The position numbers were made by a program, and so were the translations under genes. The notes under the pieces were generated by a model. The model did not search any database and was not told the DNA's origin. It saw nothing but the letters and a program-made list of their open reading frames with translations. From Chitinimonas taiwanensis DSM 18899 (GTDB lineage Bacteria > Pseudomonadota > Gammaproteobacteria > Burkholderiales > Chitinimonadaceae), in assembly GCF_900119825.1 (NCBI RefSeq), contig NZ_FPKR01000004.1, forward strand, positions 124,001 to 188,000: a stretch of DNA of 64,000 bases, in the 5' to 3' direction. Positions 8,308-15,973 of the stretch are shown here, piece by piece; position 1 is the first letter of the stretch; every line of letters starts with the position of its first letter.

Positions 8308-9067
8308 GCCGAATATCCTGCCCGTTCCCATCCTGCAGGACAACTATGTTTGGCTCGCCTACCAGGCGGGGCGCGCCATCGTGGTCGACCCGGGCGAGGC
8401 CGGCCCGGTGCAGGCCAGGCTGAATGAGCTTGGTCTGCAGCTCGAGGCCATCCTGATTACCCATCACCACCATGACCATATCGGCGGTCTGGCGGAACTG
8501 AAGGCCCACTACGATTGTCCTGTGTACGGGCCCGCGGGTATTGCCGGCGTCAACCAGCCCTTGGCTGACGGCGAAACACTCGTGCTGGCTGGCCTGGGCT
8601 CGCGCTTCAGCGTGCTAGCGGTACCCGGTCACACGCTCGACCACTTGGCTTATTACGGCGAAGGCCTGCTGTTCTGCGGCGATACGCTGTTTGCCTGCGG
8701 TTGCGGCCGGCTGTTTGAGGGCTCGCCCGCACAGATGCAGGCCTCGCTGGCGCGTCTCGCGGCGCTGCCCGATGACACCCTGATGTGCTGCACGCATGAA
8801 TACACGCTGGCCAACCAGCGCTTTGCCCTGGCGGCCGAACCCGATAATGCCGAGCTGCGCCAACGGGCCGAGGCAGACAGTGCGCGCCGCGTACGCGGCG
8901 AGCCGACGCTGCCCAGCAGCATAGGGCTGGAAAAAGCCAGCAATCCATTTTTGCGCTGGCACTCGCCCAGCCTGATGGCGGTAGCACGACAGCATGGGGC
9001 GGTTGATGACAGCCCGGTGCAGGTGTTTGCCGCGCTGCGGCGCTGGAAGGACCAGTTCCGTGGCTGA
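8306..9067 (+). CDS. gloB: Hydroxyacylglutathione hydrolase (glyoxalase II)
   Basis: 253 residues, the normal GloB length. The metallo-beta-lactamase metal motif THHHHDH is followed by GG, and later metal ligands appear in 'VPGHTLDH', 'LFCGDTLFACGCGRLFEG' and 'CCTHEYT'. It hydrolyses S-D-lactoylglutathione to D-lactate and glutathione, the second step of methylglyoxal detoxification. The start ATG at 8306 has GGAG nine bases upstream, and the start codon overlaps that of the divergent methyltransferase. Its ribosome-binding site and promoter therefore lie in the other gene's coding region. Confidence 0.95.
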   Translation: MPNILPVPILQDNYVWLAYQAGRAIVVDPGEAGPVQARLNELGLQLEAILITHHHHDHIGGLAELKAHYDCPVYGPAGIAGVNQPLADGETLVLAGLGSRFSVLAVPGHTLDHLAYYGEGLLFCGDTLFACGCGRLFEGSPAQMQASLARLAALPDDTLMCCTHEYTLANQRFALAAEPDNAELRQRAEADSARRVRGEPTLPSSIGLEKASNPFLRWHSPSLMAVARQHGAVDDSPVQVFAALRRWKDQFRG

Positions 9068-9228
9068 AATCGGGTCCGATAGCCAGGCTGAATTGCAGCC
9101 TTCGATTTGATTATTAAGGAAATTTTTCATTGACGTGCGCAGCTGGCCGCCCTTACCATCCGGCCAGATTTTGACACCAGCATGTCTTGCACAGCCCCTG
9201 CGCCGACATGCTTTTTTCTTTTCCGGAC

Positions 9229-10836
9229 ATGCAAATCATCGAATTCCGCCTCCTTCCCCTGTTCGCCCTGGTCGCCGCGCTGTTTGCGCCGCAGGCCCTG
9301 GCGGAAGACGCGGCTGTTCCGGCCAACGACCCGGCCCTGCTCATGCAGGTCCCGCTCGATGCCGGCCAGCCCCTGCTCAATACCCAAGCTGCCAACGAAC
9401 CCGCCGATCTTTGGACCCGTGTGCGGCAAGGCTTCAAGATGGACAATCTGGACAATGCCCAAGTGCGTGCCCAGGAACAGTTCTACGCCAAGCACCCCGA
9501 GTACATGCGCCGGGTGGTCGAGCGCAGCCGTCGCTATCTGTACTTCATCGTCGGTGAAGTCGAGCGGCGCGGCATGCCGACCGAGCTGGCGCTGCTGCCC
9601 ATCGTGGAAAGCGCCTTCGTGCCGCGCGCTCAGTCGCACGCGCTGGCCTCGGGCCTGTGGCAGTTCATTCCCTCCACCGGCCAGCGTTACGGCCTCGAGC
9701 GCACCTGGTGGTATGACGGCCGCCAGGATGTGATGGCCGCCACCTATGCGGCTCTCGACTATCTGCAAGACTTGTACAACCTGTTCGGCGACTGGCAGCT
9801 CGCGCTGGCCGCCTACAACTGGGGCGAGGGCGGTGTCGGTCGTGCGCTGGCCAAGACGCGCGCCAGGGGCCTCGATGACGACTTCGAAACCATCAAGAAG
9901 CCGCGCGAGACCGAGAACTACGTACCCAAGCTGATTGCCGTGCGCAATATCATCGCCAACCCGGAAGCCTATGGAATCAAGATTCCCTCGGTGCCCGATC
10001 AGCCCTATTTCCAGCCGGTGAGCACCGGCAAGCATATGGACCTGCAGCTGGCGGCCAAGCTGGCCGGTACCACGCTGGAAGAGCTGATGATGTTGAATCC
10101 GGGCTTCATCCGCCCGGTGTTCGCGCACAAGGAAGACCGCAAGCTGCTGTTGCCCATCGACAAGGTGGAAACCTTCGAGCGCAATCTGAAGAGCTATGAC
10201 GCACCGCTGCTGTCCTGGCAGCCTTATGTCACCAAGCGCGGCGAATCGCTGGATGCGATTGCCGACAAGTTCAGCATCGCACTGGCCGAGCTCAAGGATG
10301 TGAACAAGCTCGGCAATGCCCGTGCCGCCAATGGTCAGACCATCCTGGTGCCTATCCGCGGTGAGAGCGATGCCAATGAGCGGCAGAACCTCGCTTCGCT
10401 GATCGCCGGCTCGGTGGCTGCGATTGCCCAGCCGGAGGCGGACGACCCGGCGCCGGCGCAGGCCAGCCGTGCGACGACCGTGCAGCGTCATAAGGTCAGC
10501 CGCGGCGATACGCTGTTTGGCATTGCCAAGCGCTATGGCATGCAGGTGGCGGAGCTGAAGGCGCTTAACGGCCTGACTTCCAATAATGTGCCGGCCGGAC
10601 GCCTGCTCAAGGTATCGGCCGAGGCCGAGCCTGCGCCTGCCGTACGCGGCAAGCCCGCTGCCGGCAAGCTGATCAAGGTGAAGACCCGCCAGCACGTGGT
10701 GCGACGTGGCGATACCCTGGACGAGATCGCCCGCAAATACGATGTGAGCGTGAGCGAGCTGAAGAAGTGGAACCGGCCAGTGGCGCGTGGCGTGCTGAAG
10801 GTAGGCTTCAAGCTGCAGATTCGCCAGGAAAGCTGA
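9229..10836 (+). CDS. mltD: Membrane-bound lytic murein transglycosylase D with three LysM repeats
   Basis: About 535 residues. After a signal peptide ('ALVAALFAPQALAED'), the SLT domain has the catalytic Glu in 'LLPIVESAFVP' and the GLWQF-PSTG motif near residue 140. Three LysM domains follow (about residues 325-375, 420-465 and 480-530), each with a 'RGDTLxxIA' or 'RGESLDAIA' core; E. coli MltD has two. It cleaves peptidoglycan glycan strands in the periplasm. No lipobox is evident, so it may be anchored only by peptidoglycan binding. The start is uncertain: ATG 9208 and TTG 9187 are in frame, and none has a clear ribosome-binding site. ATG 9229 gives the most normal signal peptide. Confidence 0.9.
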   Translation: MQIIEFRLLPLFALVAALFAPQALAEDAAVPANDPALLMQVPLDAGQPLLNTQAANEPADLWTRVRQGFKMDNLDNAQVRAQEQFYAKHPEYMRRVVERSRRYLYFIVGEVERRGMPTELALLPIVESAFVPRAQSHALASGLWQFIPSTGQRYGLERTWWYDGRQDVMAATYAALDYLQDLYNLFGDWQLALAAYNWGEGGVGRALAKTRARGLDDDFETIKKPRETENYVPKLIAVRNIIANPEAYGIKIPSVPDQPYFQPVSTGKHMDLQLAAKLAGTTLEELMMLNPGFIRPVFAHKEDRKLLLPIDKVETFERNLKSYDAPLLSWQPYVTKRGESLDAIADKFSIALAELKDVNKLGNARAANGQTILVPIRGESDANERQNLASLIAGSVAAIAQPEADDPAPAQASRATTVQRHKVSRGDTLFGIAKRYGMQVAELKALNGLTSNNVPAGRLLKVSAEAEPAPAVRGKPAAGKLIKVKTRQHVVRRGDTLDEIARKYDVSVSELKKWNRPVARGVLKVGFKLQIRQES

Positions 10837-10845
10837 GTCGTCCAG

Positions 10846-10887
10846 CCCCAATAAAAAACCCCGCCTCGGCGGGGTTTTTTATTGGGG
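10846..10887. terminator. Bidirectional terminator with a perfect 20-bp stem
   Basis: The left arm 10846-10865 and right arm 10868-10887 are perfect reverse complements around a two-base centre. The stem has a GC-rich core flanked by A6/T6 tracts on the two sides, so it works in both directions between the convergent mltD and msrC. Confidence 0.95.
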
Positions 10888-10896
10888 CCAGCTGTT

Positions 10897-11385
10897 TCAG
10901 GCCGCCGGGAAGTCGGTTGCGGCAATAAAACAGGCCAGCAGCTGTTCGAGGCCGTCGCGGTCGGCCGCGCTGAAGCGATGGGTCTCCGGGCTATCGATAT
11001 CGAATACGCCGATCAGGCGCTCGTTGACGATGACGGGCAGCACGATCTCCGAGTTCGAGGCGGCATCGCAGGCGATATGGCCAGGGAAGGCATGCACATC
11101 GTCGACCACCACGGTTTCACGCTTGACGGCGGTTGTGCCGCACACGCCACGACCAAAGGGTATGCGCACGCAGGCCACCTTGCCCTGGAAGGGGCCAAGC
11201 ACCAGCTCTTCGCCACGGGCGAGGTAAAAGCCGGCCCAGTTCAGCGCCGCCAGAGTCTGGTAGATAAAGGCCGAGAACTGCGCGGCATTGGCAATGAAGT
11301 CGCGCTCGCCTTCAAATAGGCTTTGCAACTGGCGGCTTAGTGCGGGGTAGTCGGGCGTGCGGCTTTGGTCGGCGGTGTTGAACAT
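10897..11385 (-). CDS. msrC: Free methionine-(R)-sulfoxide reductase (GAF-domain fRMsr)
   Basis: 162 residues, the length of fRMsr proteins, which consist of a single GAF domain that reduces free methionine-R-sulfoxide. The conserved pattern is present: 'WAGFYL', 'GPFQGKVACVRIPFGRGVCG' with two of the catalytic cysteines, 'VVVDDVHAFPGHIACD' with the third, then 'SEIVLP' and 'GVFDIDSP'. It acts in the cytoplasm with thioredoxin in oxidative-stress repair. It is convergent with mltD. Its ATG (11383-11385) shares bases with the possible start of the divergent downstream gene. Confidence 0.9.
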   Translation of the reverse strand: MFNTADQSRTPDYPALSRQLQSLFEGERDFIANAAQFSAFIYQTLAALNWAGFYLARGEELVLGPFQGKVACVRIPFGRGVCGTTAVKRETVVVDDVHAFPGHIACDAASNSEIVLPVIVNERLIGVFDIDSPETHRFSAADRDGLEQLLACFIAATDFPAA

Positions 11386-12151
11386 GACTCATCCTTTGCA
11401 AACAGGCGGCGATAATAGCACCGGCCAGGAACGCTTGAAGCGGCGCTTGGTCCACCGTGCATTCCAATTCATCATCGAGGCGAGCTTGGGCGGATTGAAG
11501 CAACGCATGCTACTGGGCGCCAGCATGTCCATTCTGATGCATGGGCTGATATTCGCCTTGCTGCCGGGTCTTAGCCTGCGTCCAATTCCCAAACCACGAG
11601 CGTTGGAGGTACGCCTCAGTGCGCGCCTATGGTCGCCCCCCGCTGCCCTCACACCATCGAAGCCGGCCCGTAGCCAGTCGGGCCTGCGTCGCGCTCCACG
11701 CCCGCAGGTTGCGCGCCCGGTCACCGCCACAGCGCCAGTGCATGCCGGCGCCGAAGCCGCGATGCCCCCGGTCATGCCGGAGGCCATGCCTGAACCTTCC
11801 TTGCCCGAGCTCAGCCTGGCCGAGCGCGCGCGCGCCGGCCTCCAAGCGGCAGACCGTGAACTGCAGGCTGCGGCCCAGGCGCACCCGAATGGCCAGCTAA
11901 TGGCGCTGCCCGCGCCGCATCGCAATCTGCAATCGCTGCCGCCTGCTCTGCAAACCGCGCTGGCGCGCAGTTTTGAGCATGAGCTGGCCGAGCTGGTGGT
12001 GCTGGGGCGCAGCGAATCGCAGCAAGGCAATGAGCGCGTCACGCGCATCCACACCAATAAGGGTACCTATTGTGTGCGCGAGTACCTGGTCAAACCCCAC
12101 TACCTGCGCGATGCCCCCACCGTACCCAGGGTGGGGGGCTGCGGGCCTTGA
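11384..12151 (+). CDS. Hypothetical membrane-anchored, TonB-like protein
   Basis: Up to 255 residues and not recognised as a named family. One transmembrane helix ('LMHGLIFALLPGL', about residues 50-65) follows a basic N-terminus, as in TonB-like inner-membrane proteins. A Pro/Ala-rich stretch (about 75-150), a coiled-coil-like segment ('LAERARAGLQAADREL') and a small C-terminal domain with two Cys ('GTYCVREYL' and a final 'GGCGP') follow. The start is unsure: ATG 11384 overlaps msrC's ATG, TTG 11435 has AGGA four bases upstream, and ATG 11507 begins at the membrane helix. No ExbB/ExbD is nearby, so TonB function is not claimed. Confidence 0.55.
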   Translation: MTHPLQTGGDNSTGQERLKRRLVHRAFQFIIEASLGGLKQRMLLGASMSILMHGLIFALLPGLSLRPIPKPRALEVRLSARLWSPPAALTPSKPARSQSGLRRAPRPQVARPVTATAPVHAGAEAAMPPVMPEAMPEPSLPELSLAERARAGLQAADRELQAAAQAHPNGQLMALPAPHRNLQSLPPALQTALARSFEHELAELVVLGRSESQQGNERVTRIHTNKGTYCVREYLVKPHYLRDAPTVPRVGGCGP

Positions 12152-12159
12152 GATACTGA

Positions 12160-13479
12160 CTAAGGCTGGCTGGGCGTAGCAGCCGGGGCGGTAGCTCGCT
12201 GTTCGGCCTTCCAGCGCATGGCGGCGTAGATACGCTGGTAGCCGCTCGGATGGTCGAAGAAGATGAACTCCTCCACCGGGCCTGGCTGCAGCTTGCGGTA
12301 CTCGGCCAGTTTGAAGATCGCTTCGGCGAAACCATCCGGCTCGCGCGAGGCATTCAGGCCAAACAGATCGGCCTCGGTCTCGGCGCTGCGGATGATGGTG
12401 CTGAATACCGGCGTGGCCATGAACAGATACACGGACAGTAGCGCCACCAGCAGCGGCAAGCCGGCCGGATCGCTGATGCCACGCACGCCATGGCGGTTGG
12501 CAAAGCGCTCTGCAGCCCAGTCCCAGCTGAGCTTGATGAACAGCAGGCCCCCCATCAGCAAGAGGCTCATATACAGCGCCAGCTTGAAGCTATGGTTGAG
12601 CACATAGTGGCCCATCTCATGGGCCATCACGGCGCGGATCTCGGGCAGCGAGGTGCGCTGGAGCAGATTGTCGTTCAAGGCGATGCGCGTGGTGCCGAAC
12701 AGGCCGCTGACATTGGCGCTGACCCGCTTGGTCTGTTTGGAGGCATCGAAGTAGTAGACATTGTCGACCGGAATGCCGTTCGCGCGCGCCATCGACAGGA
12801 TCTCATCGCGAATCTGGCCCTGCGGTAGCGGCTTGTACGTGTTGAACAGCGGGCTGATGAAGACCGGCGCGATCATAATCAGCAGTGCGATCAGACCGGC
12901 GCCGCCTACGCCGCCCCAGGCCCACCAGCTGCGGGGCTGGCGGCGCAGCAGCGCATACAGCCCCAGCAGAGCAACACTCATCAATAAGGTATTCACGAGC
13001 AGTGCGATGCCGAACTCGCCCAGCCAGCCGGCCAGGCTCAGATTGGACAAGCCGTACTGATGCTCGCGGAAATAGCCTTCGTACAGACTGAGCGGCAGCA
13101 TCAATAGGGTGGTGAGCGGCGTATAGATCAGCGCATAGATCAGCACCTGGCGGTGCTTACCCTGGCTGCGCCGTTCGGCAAAGTCGCGGATGTGGGCGGA
13201 AATCTGCCGTGATAGCAGCAGCCAGGCCACCAACAGGCCATAGAGCAGGTTCCACAGCAGCAGCCAGTAGCCGCCTTCGGCATAGCTATCCGACTTGGCA
13301 CGCGCCTCGCCCTGCAGGCGATCCATGAAGGCCTGGGTTGCCACCTTCGGGTCGAGAACGGGCGGCGCGGCTTGAGCGGCCGGCGTGACGCTGGGGGTGG
13401 CGGTATCAGGCTCGGCGGCCTGTAATGGGCTAGTGCCCAGCGTAAAAAGCAGCAGCAGGGTGGCAAGATGTTTCAGCAT
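12160..13479 (-). CDS. M48 family zinc metallopeptidase (Ste24/HtpX-like)
   Basis: 439 residues. A cleavable or anchoring N-terminal segment ('LATLLLLFTLGTSPLQA') and a Pro/Ala linker precede several membrane helices. The zinc motif is HEMGH in 'AVMAHEMGHYVLNH', and the third ligand Glu lies in 'AETEADLFGLNAS', the expected ExxxD pattern of M48A (Ste24). Bacterial members are thought to degrade membrane proteins; CAAX processing is not expected in bacteria. The region matching 'ALLLKVFSPLF' of Ste24 appears here as 'APVFISPLFNTYKPL'. It is convergent with the TonB-like gene, with eight bases between the stops. Confidence 0.9.
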   Translation of the reverse strand: MLKHLATLLLLFTLGTSPLQAAEPDTATPSVTPAAQAAPPVLDPKVATQAFMDRLQGEARAKSDSYAEGGYWLLLWNLLYGLLVAWLLLSRQISAHIRDFAERRSQGKHRQVLIYALIYTPLTTLLMLPLSLYEGYFREHQYGLSNLSLAGWLGEFGIALLVNTLLMSVALLGLYALLRRQPRSWWAWGGVGGAGLIALLIMIAPVFISPLFNTYKPLPQGQIRDEILSMARANGIPVDNVYYFDASKQTKRVSANVSGLFGTTRIALNDNLLQRTSLPEIRAVMAHEMGHYVLNHSFKLALYMSLLLMGGLLFIKLSWDWAAERFANRHGVRGISDPAGLPLLVALLSVYLFMATPVFSTIIRSAETEADLFGLNASREPDGFAEAIFKLAEYRKLQPGPVEEFIFFDHPSGYQRIYAAMRWKAEQRATAPAATPSQP

Positions 13480-13640
13480 CGGAGGTCTTTCGCGAGCTCG
13501 GTGCGCAGCGCACCGCGATAAGGAACAGCATAATTCATAACATACCTAATGGTATGCTTATTCGTCGGCCAATCTGGCTGAGCGCGGCATCCACGCCACA
13601 ACGTGTCGCGCCCCCTTGTCTGGCAGGGGCGCTCAGCGAT

Positions 13641-13670
13641 AAAAAAAGCCCAGCCATGAGGCCGGGCTTT
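13641..13670 (-). terminator. Intrinsic terminator downstream of ssb
   Basis: AAAGCCC-A-GCC (13645-13655) pairs with GGC-C-GGGCTTT (13660-13670), with one mismatch and a four-base loop. On the minus strand the hairpin runs into seven T residues. Confidence 0.85.
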
Positions 13671-13685
13671 GCTGCGTGTTGCGCT

Positions 13686-14201
13686 TCAGAACGGGATGTC
13701 GTCCTCGAAGTCGTCGAAGCTCTGCGGTTTTTGCGGCGCGGGGCGCGCTTGCGGGGCTGCGGCCGGTGCGCCGCCGCCCATATTGCCGCCACGCGCTTGC
13801 GGTGCTTCGTTATAGGCGGGTGGGGTCTGGTCGTATTCCGAGCCACCGCCCATGCCGGCGCCACCGCGGCCGCCTAGCATCTTCATCTCGTCAGCGATGA
13901 TCTCGGTGGTGTAACGATCGGCACCGGTGGTCTTGTCCTGCCATTTGCGGGTCTGCAGGCGGCCTTCGATATACACCGAGCTGCCCTTCTTCAGGTACTG
14001 GCCAGCGATCTCAGCCAGGCGGCGATACATGGTGATGTTGTGCCACTCGGTCTTTTCCTGCTTCTGGCCGCTGTTCTTGTCCTTCCAGGTCTCGGTGGTG
14101 GCAATGCTGAAATTGCACACGGCCGAGCCGTCGGGCATGTAACGCATTTCCGGGTCGCGGCCCAGATTGCCGATCAGCAGGACTTTATTGAGCGATGCCA
14201 T
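13686..14201 (-). CDS. ssb: Single-stranded DNA-binding protein
   Basis: 171 residues. The OB-fold begins '[17 protein letters not shown]' and includes '[24 protein letters not shown]'. A Gly/Ala/Pro/Gln-rich flexible linker (about 115-160) leads to the acidic tip 'FEDDIPF' that recruits SSB partners. SSB tetramers protect single-stranded DNA in replication, recombination and repair. It lies downstream of an MFS transporter on the same strand and near the divergent uvrA, a familiar arrangement in betaproteobacteria. Confidence 0.97.
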   Translation of the reverse strand: MASLNKVLLIGNLGRDPEMRYMPDGSAVCNFSIATTETWKDKNSGQKQEKTEWHNITMYRRLAEIAGQYLKKGSSVYIEGRLQTRKWQDKTTGADRYTTEIIADEMKMLGGRGGAGMGGGSEYDQTPPAYNEAPQARGGNMGGGAPAAAPQARPAPQKPQSFDDFEDDIPF

Positions 14202-14417
14202 GGGTTCTTTCTCCGTCAGTAATTCGGGTTGCTGGACCCGTTAAGCAATAGGCCGTTGGGACGGCTGGAATCGTTGCGAAGCCTGGTGTGCTTCGATCGG
14301 CGACCCGCCGTTCCCCATCGGCTAAGGCCTGGCGCTAGCCGGCCTTGATAAGGGTTGATGCTGCTGCAGGCCATCGCTGCCGCAGGGAAGCGCGTTCAGC
14401 TGACTGCCTTGATACCG

Positions 14418-15782
14418 TTACGCGGCTTGCTCGGCCAGCAGTGCCTGTGCACCGGCCTCGTCCCAGCCCTCGCGCAGCACCTTCAGGTAGGCCACGCCTT
14501 CGGCGGCGATGACCACCGCCTCCTTCACGCCGGGCAGCAGGCTGAGCCGGCGGGCCAGATCGGCAGCGGCTTCAGTCGACATATCGTCGATATGGTACAT
14601 CATCGTCCGTACCGGCAGCGGTGGGCGCAAACCAAGGGTGACCAGCAGCCACAGGCCGATCAGCGCCGCGCAGAACAGGTGCACCGGCAGCACGCCGCCC
14701 TGGTGGTACAGCCAGCCGCCCGCCACCGAGCCGACAAAGAAACCGAGCGACTGGGTGGTGTTATAGACGCCCATTGCCGTGCCCTTGGCATCGGCCGGGG
14801 CGATCTTGCTGATCAGGCTGGGCTGGGTCGCTTCCAGGATATTGAAGGCGATGAAATACACGCCCAGCCAGACCAGGATGCGCGTCAGGGTATCGAACTG
14901 GGCCGCCATGCCTAGCTGGGCCAGCAGCATCAGTGCCACCGCGCCGATGAACACCGGTTTGAGCTTGTTGCGGGTCTCGGCCACGATCACGGCCGGCACC
15001 ATCAGCACAAAGCCGATGGCCATCACCGGCAGATAGACTTTCCAATGCTCGCCGGAAGCGAGACCCGCGCTGTTCACCAGCGCCAGCGGCAGGGTCACGA
15101 ATAGCGCCATCTGCGCCGCATGCAGGGCGAACACGCCGTAGTTGAGGCGCAGCAATTGCGGATCGCGCAGTACCGCGCCCAGGCGCTTGGGATTGGCCTC
15201 GGCGTCGGAGTGGAAGCGGCTGCGCGACGGGTCGGGAATGATCTGCCAGACACCGAATATGGCGGCCACGGCCAACGCGGCGGTCAGCCAGAAGATGCCG
15301 GATAGGCCGATGCTGGCAGCCAGTGCCGGGGCCGCCACCAGTGAGACGGCGAAGGTCAGGCCGATGGAGCCACCCACCATGGCCATCGCCTTGGTGCGGT
15401 TTTCTTCGCGGGTCAGATCGGCCAACAGGGCGGTGATGGCGGCGGAGATCGCGCCCGCACCCTGCATGGCGCGACCGATGGTGATCCAGAGCAGATCCTG
15501 CGCGCAGGCGGCCACCACGCTACCGACGGCCAGGAGGGCGAGGCCGGCATAGATGACCGGCTTGCGGCCGATGTGGTCGGACAGCATGCCCAGCGGCAAC
15601 TGCAGCAGGGCCTGGGTCAGCCCATAGGCGCCCAGCGCCATGCCGACCAGCGCGTGGTTATCGCCGCCGGGCAGTTGGCTGGCATACAGGGCGAACACCG
15701 GCAGCACCAGGAACATGCCCAGCATGCGCAAGGCGTACAGGCCGGCAAGGCCAGCAGAAGCGCGGAGTTCGAACGGGGACAT
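14418..15782 (-). CDS. MFS transporter with C-terminal HMA-like domain
   Basis: 454 residues: about 390 residues of 12-helix major facilitator ('GMLSDHIGRKPVIYAG' is the loop 2-3 motif A, and 'GRAMQGAGAISAAITALLADL' is helix 4-5) plus a soluble tail of about 65 residues, 'MMYHIDDMSTEAAADLARRLSLLPGVKEAV'. The tail has the beta-alpha-beta outline of a heavy-metal-associated fold without a CxxC metal site. The substrate is unknown; members next to ssb/uvrA are often annotated as multidrug or sugar exporters without proof. The 216-bp gap to ssb shows no gene and no clear terminator. It is divergent from uvrA. Confidence 0.9.
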   Translation of the reverse strand: MSPFELRASAGLAGLYALRMLGMFLVLPVFALYASQLPGGDNHALVGMALGAYGLTQALLQLPLGMLSDHIGRKPVIYAGLALLAVGSVVAACAQDLLWITIGRAMQGAGAISAAITALLADLTREENRTKAMAMVGGSIGLTFAVSLVAAPALAASIGLSGIFWLTAALAVAAIFGVWQIIPDPSRSRFHSDAEANPKRLGAVLRDPQLLRLNYGVFALHAAQMALFVTLPLALVNSAGLASGEHWKVYLPVMAIGFVLMVPAVIVAETRNKLKPVFIGAVALMLLAQLGMAAQFDTLTRILVWLGVYFIAFNILEATQPSLISKIAPADAKGTAMGVYNTTQSLGFFVGSVAGGWLYHQGGVLPVHLFCAALIGLWLLVTLGLRPPLPVRTMMYHIDDMSTEAAADLARRLSLLPGVKEAVVIAAEGVAYLKVLREGWDEAGAQALLAEQAA

Positions 15783-15973
15783 GGGCGATAGCGATGCGGC
15801 AACAGCGAAAGGCGCGATTCTAGCAAAAGCCGAGGCGGGCCCGGCGCTTATCTGGTCGCGGCGAGGCCGGCGAGGGGCATGGATGAGCAGTACAACAGAC
15901 GCAGGCTAGCCACGCTCTTTGGCGCCAACTCCGGTAAACTCGCCGATTGCTTTTCAGCCACTCCGAGCCGGCC

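Noticed and set aside
9127-10851. Long antisense frame over mltD
   Set aside because: Composition is typical of a reverse-strand shadow; the sense strand has the full SLT-LysM protein.
11384-12151. Calling the TonB-like protein tonB
   Set aside because: The C-terminal domain lacks the TonB signature and no exbB or exbD is adjacent.
15880-15973. Possible LexA box before uvrA
   Set aside because: An ACAG is present, but no CTGT lies 12 bases upstream, so the SOS consensus is not met.
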